DNA from: Burkholderiales bacterium
GTDB lineage: Bacteria; Pseudomonadota; Gammaproteobacteria; Burkholderiales; Burkholderiaceae_F
Assembly: GCA_020248865.1 (NCBI GenBank)
Contig: JADCGS010000013.1
Location: 53,232 to 117,231, forward strand
Length of the DNA stretch: 64,000 nucleotides
Reading direction: 5' to 3'
Below the pieces are notes generated by a model. That model had not been told where the DNA came from. It ran no database searches and saw nothing but the letters and a program-made list of their open reading frames with translations. Both the position numbers and the translations under genes were made by a program. Positions 45,308 to 55,089 of this stretch are shown here, piece by piece; position 1 is the stretch's first letter, and every line of letters starts with the position of its first letter.

Positions 45308-46153
45308 ATGACGACCGGGTTCGCCATCGGGCTGAACGGCATGGCCGCCCGCCACCCGGCGGCGCCGCGCACGGCGCCGCCGGCGCTGCGGCCGCTGTCG
45401 CTGCGGATCGCTCCGGGCGAGCAGGTCGCGGTGATCGGTCCGTCGGGCGCCGGCAAGACCACGCTGCTGCACGCCCTGGCCTGTGCGCTGCGGCCCGCCG
45501 CCGGACACCTGCGGCTGGACGACACCGACCCGTGGACGCTGTCCACGCGCCGGCTGCAGGCGCTGCGCGGCGAGCTGTTCCTCGCGCCGCAGGTGCCACC
45601 GCTGCCGCCGCGCCAGCGCGTGATCACCGCGGTGCTGGCGGCGCGGCTGCCCCGCCAGTCACTGGCGGCGTCGCTGCGCTCGCTGGTCTATCCCGACGAC
45701 ATCGGCGCCGCCCATGCGGCGCTGGCGCGCTTCGACCTCGGTGAGAAGCTGTGGGAGCGCGTTGACCGCATATCCGGCGGGGAGCGCCAGCGCGTCGGCC
45801 TGGCGCGCGCGCTGCTGGCGCCTGCGCGCCTGTGGCTGGTGGACGAGCCGCTGTCGGCGCTCGACCCGACCCGCGCCGCCGGCGCCATCACCACGCTGAC
45901 CGCCGCTGCGCGCGAGCGCGGGGCCACCCTGGTGGCTACTCTGCACCAGGTCGACGTGGCGCTGGCGCGCTTTGCGCGCGTGATCGGCCTGCGGGAGGGC
46001 GAGCTGGCCTTCGACCTGCCCGCTGCCCAGGTCTCGCGCGACATGCTTACCCGCCTGTACTCGCAGCACGAGCACGAACTGGCCGAGTGGGCGCCGCCCG
46101 CCAGTACCGCGCCCGACGAGGGCCCGCGTCCGGCGGCCATGCACTGTCGCTGA
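45308..46153 (+). CDS. PhnC-like ATP-binding protein
   Basis: ATPase (281 aa) of the phosphonate-type importer. Walker A is GPSGAGKTTLL, signature ISGGERQRVGLARALL, Walker B LWLVDEPLSALDP, and the switch is ATLHQVDV. The N-terminus is Ala/Pro-rich. It starts 6 bp after the binding-protein stop and precedes the first permease gene by 13 bp. Confidence 0.9.
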   Translation: MTTGFAIGLNGMAARHPAAPRTAPPALRPLSLRIAPGEQVAVIGPSGAGKTTLLHALACALRPAAGHLRLDDTDPWTLSTRRLQALRGELFLAPQVPPLPPRQRVITAVLAARLPRQSLAASLRSLVYPDDIGAAHAALARFDLGEKLWERVDRISGGERQRVGLARALLAPARLWLVDEPLSALDPTRAAGAITTLTAAARERGATLVATLHQVDVALARFARVIGLREGELAFDLPAAQVSRDMLTRLYSQHEHELAEWAPPASTAPDEGPRPAAMHCR

Positions 46154-46166
46154 TGACCTGAAGCGC

Positions 46167-47003
46167 ATGGCGGCCTCCGTACCCGACTCGCCCGCACGGC
46201 GCGATCCGGCCTGGGTTGGCCGCGTGTTCTGGACCTGCGCGGCGCTGGTGATCCTGGCGCCGGCGCTGGTGGCGGCGGAATTCAAACCGTGGATCATGCT
46301 GTCGCCGGACAACCTGAAGGTGACGGCGCGTTTCATCGGCGACTTCCTGCCGCCGCAGCTCGACGGCGAGTTTCTCGCCATGGTGGCCCGCGAAACGTGG
46401 CGTACCGTGGCCATTGCGACTGCCGGGATCGCGCTCGCACTGCTGCTGGCAATCCCGCTGACGCTGCTGTCGACCGCCGCGCTGTCGGTATCTGCGCTGA
46501 GTGGTCGCATGGGCGCGATGCCCTTCCTGTTGCGGCAGGCGGTGCGGGGTCTGCTGATCGTCCTGCGCAGCGTGCCCGAGCTGGTGTGGGCGCTGGTTTT
46601 CGTGCGCGTGGTCGGGCTCGGGCCCACTGCCGGGGTGCTCGCGATCGCGCTGACCTACGCCGGCATGCTGGGCAAGGTCTATGGCGAGATCCTGGAGAGC
46701 GGCGATACCCACGCGACCACTGCGCTCCTGCGCAACGGCAGTGGCCGCCTGCAGGCGTTCTTCTTCGGCCTGCTGCCGCAGAACGCCGCCGAGCTCACCA
46801 GTTACACCGTGTACCGCTGGGAGTGCGCGATCCGCTCTTCGGCAGTGCTGGGCTTTGTCGGCGCCGGCGGCCTGGGGCAGCAGATGGACCTGTCGATGAA
46901 GATGTTCGCCGGCAGCGAGGTCGCGACGATGCTGATCGTGTTCGTGCTGCTGGTCTGGCTGGCCGACGCGCTCAGCGCGCAACTGCGAAGGGTGCTCGGA
47001 TGA
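46167..47003 (+). CDS. PhnE-like permease, first copy
   Basis: Permease (278 aa) with about six helices and the BPD_transp_1 loop ILESGDTHATTALLRNGSGRLQAFFFGLLPQ that contacts the ATPase (its EAA-type motif). Later conserved parts are AIRSSAVLGFVGAGGLGQQM. Its stop overlaps the ATG of the second permease (ATGA), so both are made together. Confidence 0.9.
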   Translation: MAASVPDSPARRDPAWVGRVFWTCAALVILAPALVAAEFKPWIMLSPDNLKVTARFIGDFLPPQLDGEFLAMVARETWRTVAIATAGIALALLLAIPLTLLSTAALSVSALSGRMGAMPFLLRQAVRGLLIVLRSVPELVWALVFVRVVGLGPTAGVLAIALTYAGMLGKVYGEILESGDTHATTALLRNGSGRLQAFFFGLLPQNAAELTSYTVYRWECAIRSSAVLGFVGAGGLGQQMDLSMKMFAGSEVATMLIVFVLLVWLADALSAQLRRVLG

Positions 47004-47830
47004 CCAGATCGACCGCGCCTGCGGCCACCCCGCCGCCGATGCCGGCGCGCTTGTTCGGCTGGCGCTGCGGGGCGTGCTGGACGGTGCTGGCTGTGCTGGC
47101 GCTGGTGGTCGCCAGCTTTGCCACCCTCGATTTGCAGTGGGCGCGGTTCTTCTCGGCCGACGCCATGGGCCGCATGGGGCGCTTCCTGGCGGAGTTGCTT
47201 CATCCCAACTTCGACTGGTCGTTCGTCAAGCGCGTGCTCGCCGCCAGCCTGGAGACGCTGGCCATGTCGGGCGTGGGGACGCTGCTGGCGGCGCTGTTCG
47301 GCCTGCTGCTGGCGGTGCCCGCCAGCCGTCCGTACGCCGACGCGCGCGCGCCCTGGCGTCATCCGACACGGTTGCTGCTCAACGCGCTGCGCTCGATCCC
47401 CGAGCTGGTGTGGGCCGCGCTGCTGCTCATCTCGGCCGGGCTGGGTCCGCTGGCCGGCACCCTCGCGCTGGCCATGCACACCACCGGCGTGCTCGGACGG
47501 CTGTTCGCCGAAGCGATCGAGAATGCACCGCCAGGTCCGGGCTTCGCGCTGCGAACGCAGGGCGTGCCGGGCGGGCGGGTGTTTCTGTACGCGACGCTGC
47601 CGCAGGTACTGCCGCAACTGCTCAGTTACACGCTGTACCGCTGGGAGAACAACATCCGTGCCGCAGCCGTCCTCGGCGTGGTCGGCGCTGGCGGCCTCGG
47701 GCAGATGCTGTCGTTCCACATGGGCCTGTTTCAGATGCGCGAGACCAGCACGGTACTGATCGCGATGATCCTGCTGGTGGCCTTGGTGGATCTGGGCTCG
47801 TACTTCCTGCGCCGCGCGCTGTCGCGGTAG
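47000..47830 (+). CDS. PhnE-like permease, second copy
   Basis: A second permease (276 aa) parallel to the first: VGTLLAALFGLLLAVPASRP, RSIPELVWAALLLISAGLGP and NIRAAAVLGVVGAGGLGQML. Two unequal PhnE subunits probably form a heterodimer with the ATPase; this is seen in several phosphonate-type systems. Coupled to the first permease by a four-base overlap. Convergent with cutA, 12 bp apart. Confidence 0.9.
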   Translation: MTRSTAPAATPPPMPARLFGWRCGACWTVLAVLALVVASFATLDLQWARFFSADAMGRMGRFLAELLHPNFDWSFVKRVLAASLETLAMSGVGTLLAALFGLLLAVPASRPYADARAPWRHPTRLLLNALRSIPELVWAALLLISAGLGPLAGTLALAMHTTGVLGRLFAEAIENAPPGPGFALRTQGVPGGRVFLYATLPQVLPQLLSYTLYRWENNIRAAAVLGVVGAGGLGQMLSFHMGLFQMRETSTVLIAMILLVALVDLGSYFLRRALSR

Positions 47831-47842
47831 CGGCGGTGCCGG

Positions 47843-48175
47843 CTACGCGGACCGCGGCGCCCGGCTCTCGTCGGCCACCCAACGCAGGTAAGGAGCGTAG
47901 CCGGCGGCCAGTGGCAGCGCGATGACCTCGGGCACCTCGTACGGATGCAACTCGCGGACAGCGTGCTCGACGAGCGGATAGCTCTCGCGGGTGCACTTGA
48001 TCAGCAACGGCACTTCGACGGCGCTTTCCACCGTGCCATTCCAGCGATAGGTGGACTGCACCGGCGCCAGTTGGTTGACGCAGGCCGCCATCCGCTGCTC
48101 GACCAGATGCAGCGCGATCCGCCGCGCCGACTCGGGATCGGGGCAGTTGGTCAGCACGATCAACACGTCATTCAT
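47843..48175 (-). CDS. cutA: Divalent-cation tolerance protein CutA
   Basis: A 110-aa trimeric protein with a ferredoxin-like fold: VLIVLTNCPDPESARRIALH, ACVNQLAPVQSTYRWNGTVE, and ELHPYEVPEVIALPLAAG with the conserved HPYEVPE motif. It is linked genetically to copper tolerance, but its action is not well defined. It lies downstream of rplQ, from which it is separated by the alpha-operon terminator, so it probably has its own promoter. Confidence 0.94.
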   Translation of the reverse strand: MNDVLIVLTNCPDPESARRIALHLVEQRMAACVNQLAPVQSTYRWNGTVESAVEVPLLIKCTRESYPLVEHAVRELHPYEVPEVIALPLAAGYAPYLRWVADESRAPRSA

Positions 48176-48204
48176 GGGTTCCTCCCCGCTTGCCGCTGTC
48201 CCAC

Positions 48205-48233
48205 AACGAAAAGGCCCGCGCGAGGCGGGCCTT
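48205..48233 (-). terminator. Terminator at the end of the ribosomal cluster
   Basis: Arms AAGGCCCGC and GCGGGCCTT pair around a 5-nt loop, and on the minus strand the stem is followed by TTCGTTG. It lies 25 bp after the rplQ stop and closes the tuf-to-rplQ transcription unit. Confidence 0.8.
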
Positions 48234-48257
48234 GGCGGGCGGCGGCGGGCGCTGCGC

Positions 48258-48656
48258 CTACTCGGCAGTCGCGGCAGCCGACTGCTCCGTTGTGGGCGCC
48301 GGACGGTCCACCAGTTCGACCAGCGCCATCGGCGCATTGTCGCCGACGCGAAAGCCGAACTTCAGGATGCGCAGGTAGCCGCCGGGACGCGCCATGTAGC
48401 GCGGGCCCAGTTCGTTGAAGAGCTTCACCACCACTTCGCGGTCGCGCAGTCGGTTGAAGGCCAGACGCTTGTTGGCGAGCGTCGGCTCCTTGGCGAGCGT
48501 GATCAGCGGTTCGACCACGCGCCGCAGCTCCTTGGCCTTGGGCAGCGTGGTCTTGATGAGCTCGTGCTTGAACAGCGAGTTCGACATGTTCCGCAGCATT
48601 GCCAGGCGATGGGCGGAGGTGCGGTTAAGCTTCCGCAAGCCACTACGGTGACGCAT
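48258..48656 (-). CDS. rplQ: 50S ribosomal protein L17
   Basis: L17 (132 aa): start [20 protein letters not shown], then [20 protein letters not shown] and the C-terminal [10 protein letters not shown]. Last gene of the alpha operon, with a 142-bp gap to rpoA and a terminator right after it. The C-terminus ends in an Ala/Glu/Thr-rich tail that is variable in this family. Confidence 0.97.
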   Translation of the reverse strand: MRHRSGLRKLNRTSAHRLAMLRNMSNSLFKHELIKTTLPKAKELRRVVEPLITLAKEPTLANKRLAFNRLRDREVVVKLFNELGPRYMARPGGYLRILKFGFRVGDNAPMALVELVDRPAPTTEQSAAATAE

Positions 48657-48798
48657 TTCCTAGTTCCTTTCAGTCTTCGGTGACCGACTCTTCTATCCGG
48701 CATAGCCGGCGGTTCGGTATCGGGGGTCGCGAGCAGCGACGCGGCGCGAGCAGTGGATCGCGTCAGCTCGATGCCAGCGCGCAGGGTCCGGCTTCAAC

Positions 48799-49779
48799 CT
48801 ACTTTTCCAAGCCGGCCGGCGGCCAGTTCTCGAGCTTCATGCCGAGCGTGAGACCCCGCGCGGCGAGCACTTCCTTGATCTCGTTGAGCGACTTGCGGCC
48901 TAGATTAGGCGTCTTGAGCAACTCGTTCTCGGTACGCTGGATCAGGTCGCCGATGTAGTAGATGTTCTCGGCCTTCAGACAGTTGGCCGAGCGCACGGTG
49001 AGTTCGAGGTCGTCGACCGGGCGCAGCAGGATCGGATCGACGGTCGGCGACACCCGCTGCGCCGCGCTCGGCTCGGCGGTGCCCTCGAGCGCTGCGAACA
49101 CGGAAAGCTGATCGACCAGGATCCGCGCGCTCTGGCGTACCGCCTCCTCGGGCGCGATGGCGCCGTTGGTCTCGATGGTCATGACCAGCTTGTCGAGGTC
49201 AGTGCGCTGCTCGACGCGGGCGCTCTCGACAATGTAGCTGACACGCTTGACCGGCGAGAACGACGCGTCCATCACGATGCGACCGATCGTCTTGGAGTGA
49301 TCGTCGCGGAAGGCGCGCACGTTGCCCGGCACGTAGCCTCGACCCTTCTCGACCTTCAGCTGCAACTCGAGGCGGCCACCGGAAGACAGCGTAGCGATCG
49401 CGTGGTCGGGGTTGATGATCTCGACGTCATGCGGCAACTCGATGTCGCCGGCCGTCACCACGCCCTCCCCCTCCTTCTTCAGGTGCAGCGTGACCTCGTC
49501 GCGGTTGTGCAGCTTGAAGACAATGCCCTTGAGATTGAGAAGAATGTCGACGACATCATCGCGGACGCCGTCGATGGTGGAGTACTCGTGCACCACGCCG
49601 GCGATCTGCGCCTCGGTGGGCGCATAGCCCGTCATCGACGACAACAGAATGCGGCGCAGGGCATTGCCGAGCGTGTGGCCGTAGCCCCGCTCGAAGGGCT
49701 CCATCGTGACGGTGGCAGCGTTCGGCCCGATCGATTCGACTTCGATCGCGCGCGGCTTGAGCATGGCGGTAATGGACAT
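48799..49779 (-). CDS. rpoA: RNA polymerase alpha subunit
   Basis: The 326-aa alpha subunit. The N-terminal domain (residues about 8-230) has [20 protein letters not shown] for dimer formation and beta/beta' contact. The C-terminal domain (about 250-310) has [20 protein letters not shown], then [20 protein letters not shown], which bind UP elements and activators. It is preceded by a 180-bp gap from rpsD that holds a tandem repeat and a strong hairpin. Confidence 0.98.
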   Translation of the reverse strand: MSITAMLKPRAIEVESIGPNAATVTMEPFERGYGHTLGNALRRILLSSMTGYAPTEAQIAGVVHEYSTIDGVRDDVVDILLNLKGIVFKLHNRDEVTLHLKKEGEGVVTAGDIELPHDVEIINPDHAIATLSSGGRLELQLKVEKGRGYVPGNVRAFRDDHSKTIGRIVMDASFSPVKRVSYIVESARVEQRTDLDKLVMTIETNGAIAPEEAVRQSARILVDQLSVFAALEGTAEPSAAQRVSPTVDPILLRPVDDLELTVRSANCLKAENIYYIGDLIQRTENELLKTPNLGRKSLNEIKEVLAARGLTLGMKLENWPPAGLEK

Positions 49780-49846
49780 CGACTTTCCCTTCTCAATACC
49801 CTCGGTTCGTTACACCGATAAGGCTGGCGGGGTGGACAAAACAAGG

Positions 49847-49871
49847 CGTCGGTGCGCACCGCGCACCGACG
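49847..49871 (-). terminator. Perfect 11-bp hairpin in the rpsD-rpoA gap
   Basis: Arms CGTCGGTGCGC and GCGCACCGACG pair around a 3-nt loop. On the minus strand the stem is followed by CCTTGTTTTG, a T-rich tract resembling an intrinsic terminator. Since rpoA lies just downstream, full termination is unlikely; partial attenuation that lowers rpoA relative to ribosomal proteins is possible. Confidence 0.45.
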
Positions 49872-49891
49872 TCGGTCGGACTCGCGCGCAG

Positions 49892-49968
49892 CGCGATCAA
49901 CGCGATCAACGCGATCAACGCGATCAACGCGATCAACGCGATCAACGCGATCAACGCGATCAACGCGA
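49892..49968 (-). repeat. 9-bp tandem repeat, 8 exact copies plus a partial
   Basis: The unit CGCGATCAA (minus strand TTGATCGCG) repeats exactly eight times from 49892 to 49963 and five further bases continue it to 49968. The first unit met by the ribosome holds the rpsD stop codon. Because 9 is a multiple of three, changes in copy number would not alter frame. Exact identity of all copies suggests replication slippage. Confidence 0.97.
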
Positions 49969-50583
49969 ATACAACTCGACGACCAACGACTCGTTGACGT
50001 CCTGGGCGACATCGCTGCGCTCGGGCAGCGACTTGAATGTGCCTTCCATCTTCTTCGGGTCGACGTTGACCCATGCCGGGAAGCCCGACTGGTCGGCCAG
50101 CGACAAGGCCTCGGCGATGCGGGCCTGCTTCCTGGCCTTCTCCTTCACCGCGATCACGTCGCCCGGCTTGACCAACATCGAGGCGATGTTGGCGGTCTGG
50201 CCATTGAGTAGGATCGAACAGTGCGACACCAGCTGCCGCGCCTCGGCACGGGTCGAGCCGAAACCCATCCGGTAGACCACGTTGTCCAGGCGCGACTCCA
50301 GCAGCTCGATCAGGCGGGCACCGGTGTTGCCCTTGCGACGGCTGGCCTCGGCAAAGTAGCGGCGAAACTGGCGCTCGAGCACGCCGTACATTCGCTTGAC
50401 CTTCTGCTTCTCGCGCAACTGCACCCCGTAATCGGACGTGCGCGCGCCGGAAACCCGGCCATGCTGGCCTGGCTTGGAATCCGCCTTGCACTTGGTGTCG
50501 AGCGCGCGGCGCGCGCTCTTGAGGAACAGGTCAGTGCCTTCGCGGCGGGATAGCTTGAGCTTTGCTCCGGTGTAGCGAGCCAT
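49960..50583 (-). CDS. rpsD: 30S ribosomal protein S4
   Basis: S4 (207 aa): start [20 protein letters not shown], with the S4 RNA-binding domain in the middle ([19 protein letters not shown] and the [11 protein letters not shown] segment) and C-terminus [11 protein letters not shown]4 binds 16S rRNA early and in other bacteria represses its own operon. The stop codon lies in the 9-bp tandem repeat. A 254-bp gap separates it from rpsK. Confidence 0.98.
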   Translation of the reverse strand: MARYTGAKLKLSRREGTDLFLKSARRALDTKCKADSKPGQHGRVSGARTSDYGVQLREKQKVKRMYGVLERQFRRYFAEASRRKGNTGARLIELLESRLDNVVYRMGFGSTRAEARQLVSHCSILLNGQTANIASMLVKPGDVIAVKEKARKQARIAEALSLADQSGFPAWVNVDPKKMEGTFKSLPERSDVAQDVNESLVVELYSR

Positions 50584-50837
50584 GTCATCTCTCTTTCATC
50601 CTGTGACGGCGCCCGGTCGGGCGCTGCGTCGCATTGAGTCCGCCACCGTGTGACGGACGCCCGTGTTGCCTGCTTACAGATTGTCGAGACCCATCGTCAT
50701 CCTCCGACAGTCCGAATCAACGGCGCTCAGGCGCCTCTACTTGTTGTACTGAGTGCTGCGGCGGGCCCTGACAGCGGGCTGACACAGCTTTCCAAACCAA
50801 CGCGCGGAAACTCCACCTAGGGTCGCGCGCGACCGGC

Positions 50838-51248
50838 TTACACGCGCCGCTTCTTGGGCGCACGGCAGCCGTTATGCGGCACCGGCGTGATGTCCTGGAT
50901 GCTCGTGATGCGGAAGCCGCAGGCATTCAGTGCTCGCACCGAAGACTCGCGGCCGGGGCCGGGGCCCTTGATGCGCACCTCGAGGTTCTTGACTCCGCAT
51001 TCGAGAGCGGCGCGACCAGCGTTCTCGGCCGCCACCTGGGCCGCAAACGGCGTGGACTTGCGCGAGCCCTTGAAGCCCTGGCCCCCGGACGAGGCCCACG
51101 ACAGGGCGTTGCCCTGGCGGTCGGTGATGGTGATGATGGTGTTGTTGAACGACGCATGGATGTGGGCGATGCCCTCGGCGACGTTCTTCTTGACCTTCTT
51201 GCGCACGCGTTGCGCGGCAACCTGTTGCGCGGTGGGGTTCTTTGCCAT
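50838..51248 (-). CDS. rpsK: 30S ribosomal protein S11
   Basis: S11 (136 aa): [40 protein letters not shown], and C-terminus CRAPKKRRV. It forms part of the platform of the small subunit near the exit site. The N-terminus is slightly longer than in E. coli ([20 protein letters not shown]). It follows rpsM by 57 bp. Confidence 0.98.
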   Translation of the reverse strand: MAKNPTAQQVAAQRVRKKVKKNVAEGIAHIHASFNNTIITITDRQGNALSWASSGGQGFKGSRKSTPFAAQVAAENAGRAALECGVKNLEVRIKGPGPGRESSVRALNACGFRITSIQDITPVPHNGCRAPKKRRV

Positions 51249-51305
51249 TCGGTGATCCTTGACCGTTTAAGCGGTGAGACTTGGGCACTGGCGCATCGCC
51301 GGTAC

Positions 51306-51677
51306 TCAAGTGCCTTTCTTGAGCGCCACTTGCGCCTTCTTGGGCCCCTTGCGGGTGCGCGCGTTGGTGCGCGTGCGCTGGCCGCGGACCGGCAGGCCGC
51401 GGCGATGCCGCATGCCGCGATAGCAGCCGAGGTCGATCAGTCGTTTGATCGACAGCTGAATCTCGCGGCGCAGATCACCTTCGACGGTCACCTTGCTGAT
51501 GGCATCGCGGATGCGCTCGAGTTCCGCGTCGTTCAGCTCCTTCACCTTCTTGGTGAAGGGCACGTTGACCGCCTCCAGGATGGCGCGCGAACGGGCGCGA
51601 CCGATGCCGTAGATGGCGGTCAGGCCGATCTCGGCGTGCTGTTGCGGCGGAATGTTGATGCCTGCAATACGTGCCAT
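51306..51677 (-). CDS. rpsM: 30S ribosomal protein S13
   Basis: S13 (123 aa): [35 protein letters not shown] and the C-terminal basic tail [16 protein letters not shown] that contacts tRNA in the P site. It sits 12 bp after rpmJ, in the standard alpha-operon order. Confidence 0.98.
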   Translation of the reverse strand: MARIAGINIPPQQHAEIGLTAIYGIGRARSRAILEAVNVPFTKKVKELNDAELERIRDAISKVTVEGDLRREIQLSIKRLIDLGCYRGMRHRRGLPVRGQRTRTNARTRKGPKKAQVALKKGT

Positions 51678-51689
51678 TGTTTGCCCCGA

Positions 51690-51803
51690 TTAGCCTTGAC
51701 GCTGCTTATGCCGCGGGTCCGAACAGATCACGCGCACGACTCCCTTGCGCTTGATGACCTTGCACTTGCGGCACATCTTCTTGACCGACGCTGCGACTTT
51801 CAT
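51690..51803 (-). CDS. rpmJ: 50S ribosomal protein L36
   Basis: L36 (37 aa), too short for most ORF searches: [20 protein letters not shown] and then [13 protein letters not shown]. The CxxC...C...H pattern is the zinc-binding (C+) form, so a zinc-independent paralogue may exist elsewhere. Position between infA and rpsM is the canonical one. Confidence 0.96.
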   Translation of the reverse strand: MKVAASVKKMCRKCKVIKRKGVVRVICSDPRHKQRQG

Positions 51804-51853
51804 GCTTTGCTCCCGGCCACGGTCCCCGCAGCCAATCCTTCGTTCGTCCGCGC

Positions 51854-52072
51854 CTACTTTGCGCGAAACACAATCCTCGCCCTGCTCAGGTCGTACGGTG
51901 TCAGCTCCACCGTGACCTTGTCCCCCGGCAGGATGCGGATGTAATGCATCCGCATCTTTCCGGAGATATGACCCAGCACGACATGGCCGTTTTCCAGCTT
52001 CACCCGGAACGTTGCGTTGGGGAGGTTCTCGAGAATCGCCCCCTGCATCTGGATGACGTCGTCCTTGGCCAT
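51854..52072 (-). CDS. infA: Translation initiation factor IF-1
   Basis: IF-1 (72 aa): [20 protein letters not shown], then [20 protein letters not shown] and the OB-fold end [20 protein letters not shown]. It binds the A site of the small subunit during initiation. The gene lies between secY and rpmJ, the usual beta-proteobacterial position. Confidence 0.97.
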   Translation of the reverse strand: MAKDDVIQMQGAILENLPNATFRVKLENGHVVLGHISGKMRMHYIRILPGDKVTVELTPYDLSRARIVFRAK

Positions 52073-52109
52073 GCAGCTTGCCCGTCTTGCCCGCCTGTTC
52101 CTCGTCGCC

Positions 52110-53441
52110 CTACCGCGGCATCCCCGGGCCCATGCCCTTAAAGTTGGCCTTCTTCAGCAGCGACTCATACTGATGCGTCATCAGGTAGGCCTGGACCTGC
52201 GACATGAAGTCCATGGTCACCACAACGATGATCAGCAGCGAGGTGCCGCCGAAGTAAAACGGCACATTCCAGCGCAGGTGCAGGAACTCCGGCACCATGC
52301 AGACTAGCGTGATGTAGATGGCGCCTGCCAGGGTCAGGCGCATCAGGATCTTGTCGATGTAGCGTGCGGTCTGGTCGCCCGGTCGGATACCCGGCACGAA
52401 GGCGCCGCTCTTCTTCAGATTGTCGGCCGTCTCCTTGCTGTTGAAGACCAGTGCGGTGTAGAAGAAGCAGAAGAAGACGATCAGGCCCGCGTACAGCAGG
52501 ATGTAGAGCGGCTGCCCCGGCGACAAGGCCGCCGCCAGGTCGCGGATCCAGCGCGTCGCATCGCCCGTCGTGAACCAGCTGGCCAGCGTAGCCGGAAACA
52601 AGATCAGGCTTGAGGCGAAGATCGGCGGGATGACGCCGGCCATGTTCAGCTTGAGCGGCAGGTGCGAGCTCTGCCCGCCATACACCTTGTTGCCCACCTG
52701 ACGCTTGGCGTAGTTGACGGTGATCTTGCGCTGCCCGCGCTCTACGAAAACGACGGCAGCAGTAACGCCACCGACGAGCGCGATGATGAAAATGGCCGAC
52801 AGCGGCCCGATAGCACCGGTACGCACCAGCTCGAAGAGACCGCCGATGGCTGCCGGCAGACCCGCAACGATGCCGGCGAAGATGATGATCGAGATACCGT
52901 TGCCCAGACCGCGCTCGGTAATCTGCTCGCCCAACCACATCAGGAACATGGTTCCGGTGACGAGCGAGACCACGCAAATGAAGCGGAACATCAGTCCCGG
53001 GTCGATGACCAGGTTGCGCTGCGACTCGATCGCGATCGAAATGCCGATCGCCTGAACGATCGCCAGCACGAGCGTGCCGTACCGGGTGTACTGCGTGATC
53101 TTGCGGCGCCCGCTCTCGCCTTCCTTGCGCAGCTGCTCGAGCGACGGCACCACGTAGGTGAGCATCTGCGCGATGATCGACGCCGAGATGTACGGCATGA
53201 TGCCCAGTGCGAACACGGAGAAGCGCGAGATCGCGCCGCCCGAGAACATGTTCAGCAGGCCCATGATGCCGCCTTGCTGCGTCTGGAAGAACTGACGCAG
53301 CTGGTCGGGATCGATGCCCGGCACCGGAATGTGAGTGCCGATGCGGTAGACGACGAGCGCCAGCAGCAAGAACAGAAGACGGCGCTTCAAGTCGCCGTAC
53401 TTGCCGGTCTTGCCGAGGGTCCCGGGAAGGGAAGCTGCCAC
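52110..53441 (-). CDS. secY: Preprotein translocase subunit SecY
   Basis: Main channel subunit (443 aa) of the Sec translocon with ten membrane helices. Landmarks: [20 protein letters not shown] after TM1, the plug region [20 protein letters not shown], and [16 protein letters not shown]. It starts with GTG at 53441, 26 bp after rplO. Its presence at the end of the spc operon is conserved across bacteria. Confidence 0.98.
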   Translation of the reverse strand: MAASLPGTLGKTGKYGDLKRRLLFLLLALVVYRIGTHIPVPGIDPDQLRQFFQTQQGGIMGLLNMFSGGAISRFSVFALGIMPYISASIIAQMLTYVVPSLEQLRKEGESGRRKITQYTRYGTLVLAIVQAIGISIAIESQRNLVIDPGLMFRFICVVSLVTGTMFLMWLGEQITERGLGNGISIIIFAGIVAGLPAAIGGLFELVRTGAIGPLSAIFIIALVGGVTAAVVFVERGQRKITVNYAKRQVGNKVYGGQSSHLPLKLNMAGVIPPIFASSLILFPATLASWFTTGDATRWIRDLAAALSPGQPLYILLYAGLIVFFCFFYTALVFNSKETADNLKKSGAFVPGIRPGDQTARYIDKILMRLTLAGAIYITLVCMVPEFLHLRWNVPFYFGGTSLLIIVVVTMDFMSQVQAYLMTHQYESLLKKANFKGMGPGMPR

Positions 53442-53468
53442 GCGGGTGTCCTGTGAGCGAGCGACTCG

Positions 53469-53948
53469 TTACTTGGCCTTGGCCGGCAGCTTCTTGACAG
53501 GGACGGCCTTCTCGATCGCCACCACGCTGCCGCCCGCGCCCTCGATCGCCTTCTGGGCGCCCGCCGTTACACCGACCCCGCGCACGGTAACGCTGCGCTT
53601 GATCTGGCCCGAGGCGATCACGCGCGCATCGATGGCGTGGGTACCGACGATGCCCGCCTGCTTTAGAACCATGAGGTCGATCTCTTCGGCGCCGAGCTTG
53701 TCGAGCTCACCCAGACGGACCACCTCGACATAGCGGCGCGACAGCGAAGTGAAGCCGCGCTTGGGCAGGCGCCGATGCAGCGGCATCTGGCCGCCCTCGA
53801 AGCCGACCTTGTGAAAGCCGCCGGCGCGGGACTTTTGACCCTTGTGGCCGCGACCCGCGGTCTTGCCCCAGCCCGAGCCGATGCCGCGACCGACGCGGTG
53901 GCGATCGCTCTTGCTACCGGCGGCAGGTTTCAGAGTATTCAGACGCAT
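53469..53948 (-). CDS. rplO: 50S ribosomal protein L15
   Basis: L15 (159 aa): [40 protein letters not shown] and the signature [18 protein letters not shown]. It is slightly longer than the usual 144 aa, with an Ala/Lys-rich C-terminus (KKLPAKAK). Confidence 0.98.
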   Translation of the reverse strand: MRLNTLKPAAGSKSDRHRVGRGIGSGWGKTAGRGHKGQKSRAGGFHKVGFEGGQMPLHRRLPKRGFTSLSRRYVEVVRLGELDKLGAEEIDLMVLKQAGIVGTHAIDARVIASGQIKRSVTVRGVGVTAGAQKAIEGAGGSVVAIEKAVPVKKLPAKAK

Positions 53949-53978
53949 GATGGTTCCTGCTGTCCTGAGGTACGCGCT

Positions 53979-54158
53979 TCAGACTGCGCGCACGAGGTAG
54001 GCGACCTTGGTGATCATTCCGCGCACGGCCGGAGTGTCCTCCAGCTCGCGGGTCTGGTTCATCTTCTTTAGGCCGAGGCCTAACACGGTGGCGCGGTGAT
54101 CGGACTTGCAGCCGATCGGGCTTTTCACCAGCGTGACTTTGACAGTCTTCTTGCTCAT
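53979..54158 (-). CDS. rpmD: 50S ribosomal protein L30
   Basis: L30 (59 aa): [20 protein letters not shown], then [21 protein letters not shown] longer frame exists upstream but overlaps the rpsE end and is not conserved, so ATG at 54158 was used. The gene is absent in some bacteria but present here in its usual place. Confidence 0.97.
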   Translation of the reverse strand: MSKKTVKVTLVKSPIGCKSDHRATVLGLGLKKMNQTRELEDTPAVRGMITKVAYLVRAV

Positions 54159-54189
54159 TGCTTTGTCCTTCGTCGCCAACGCGCCGGCC

Positions 54190-54711
54190 CTAGCCAACCA
54201 GTTGCTCGACGGTCATGCTGCGCTTGGCAGCAATCTCCGCCGGAGTACGCAATTGTTCCAGCGCCTTGAGAGTCGCGCGCACCATGTTGTAGGGGTTGGT
54301 CGAGCCGTGCGACTTGGCCACGACGTTGCGCACACCCATCACGTCGAAAATGGCGCGCATTGGACCGCCAGCAATCACGCCGGTGCCTTCCTGCGCGGGC
54401 ATCAGCATGACCTTGGCGGCGCCGTGCTTGGCTTCCACCGCGTGATGCAGGGTGCCGTTGCGCAGCGGGATACGCGCCAGGCCTCGGCGCGCCCGCTCCA
54501 TGGCCTTCTGGACGGCCACCGGCACCTCGCGCGCCTTACCCTTGCCCATCCCGATGCGACCATCGCCATCGCCTACCACGGTCAGCGCGGCGAAGCCCAG
54601 GATGCGGCCACCCTTCACCACCTTGGTGACGCGGTTGACCGCAATCATCTTCTCCTTCAGGCCGTCATCGCGCTCTTCCGACTGGACGCCCTTGGGCTGT
54701 ATCTTGGCCAT
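54190..54711 (-). CDS. rpsE: 30S ribosomal protein S5
   Basis: S5 (173 aa): [40 protein letters not shown] and the C-terminal domain with [20 protein letters not shown]. It lies near the decoding region and is a site of ram and spectinomycin-resistance mutations in other species. It follows rplR by 9 bp. Confidence 0.98.
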   Translation of the reverse strand: MAKIQPKGVQSEERDDGLKEKMIAVNRVTKVVKGGRILGFAALTVVGDGDGRIGMGKGKAREVPVAVQKAMERARRGLARIPLRNGTLHHAVEAKHGAAKVMLMPAQEGTGVIAGGPMRAIFDVMGVRNVVAKSHGSTNPYNMVRATLKALEQLRTPAEIAAKRSMTVEQLVG

Positions 54712-54720
54712 CGTGCTTCC

Positions 54721-55089
54721 TTAGAACTTAAGGCCGGCTTCGCGCGCGGCATCGGCCAGCGCCTTGACGCGGCCGTGATAGAGGAAACCGCTGCGGTCGA
54801 ATGCGACCGTCTCGACGCCGGCGGCCTTCGCTTTGGCGGCGATGCGCGCACCGACGATCTTGGCGGCGGCCACATTGCCGCCCTTGCCCTTGGCGCCGGC
54901 CAGCTGGTTGCGCACCTCGGGCTCGTTGGTCGAGGCCGAGGCCAAGATCGTGCCGCCATCCGGCGAGATCACCGAAGCGTAGATGTGCAGGTTGGTGCGG
55001 AACACGCTCAGGCGATGCGCACGCTGCAGGGCGATGCGCTTACGAGTGGCGCGCGCACGGCGCAGACGAGATTCCTTCTTTTCGATCAT
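54721..55089 (-). CDS. rplR: 50S ribosomal protein L18
   Basis: L18 (122 aa): [40 protein letters not shown] and the C-terminal [20 protein letters not shown]. It binds 5S rRNA. Its ATG overlaps the stop of a 27-codon ORF (ATGA) and GGAGG lies five bases upstream, inside that ORF. Confidence 0.98.
   Translation of the reverse strand: MIEKKESRLRRARATRKRIALQRAHRLSVFRTNLHIYASVISPDGGTILASASTNEPEVRNQLAGAKGKGGNVAAAKIVGARIAAKAKAAGVETVAFDRSGFLYHGRVKALADAAREAGLKF

Noticed and set aside
49892..49968. Repeat array considered as CRISPR or origin iterons
   Set aside because: Units are 9 bp, contiguous, without spacers, and lie inside the alpha operon with no cas, rep or DnaA-box context.
49632..50491. 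Frames with long RVD or LIA tripeptide runs across the rpsD-rpoA gap
   Set aside because: They arise from the 9-bp tandem repeat read in the other frames and run into rpsD and rpoA out of frame. RVD here is not related to TALE repeats.
50674..50694. Six-codon frame (MGLDNL) behind GGAGG in the rpsD-rpsK gap
   Set aside because: Good spacing to GGAGG but far too short to separate from chance and not adjacent to a start or hairpin that would make it a leader.
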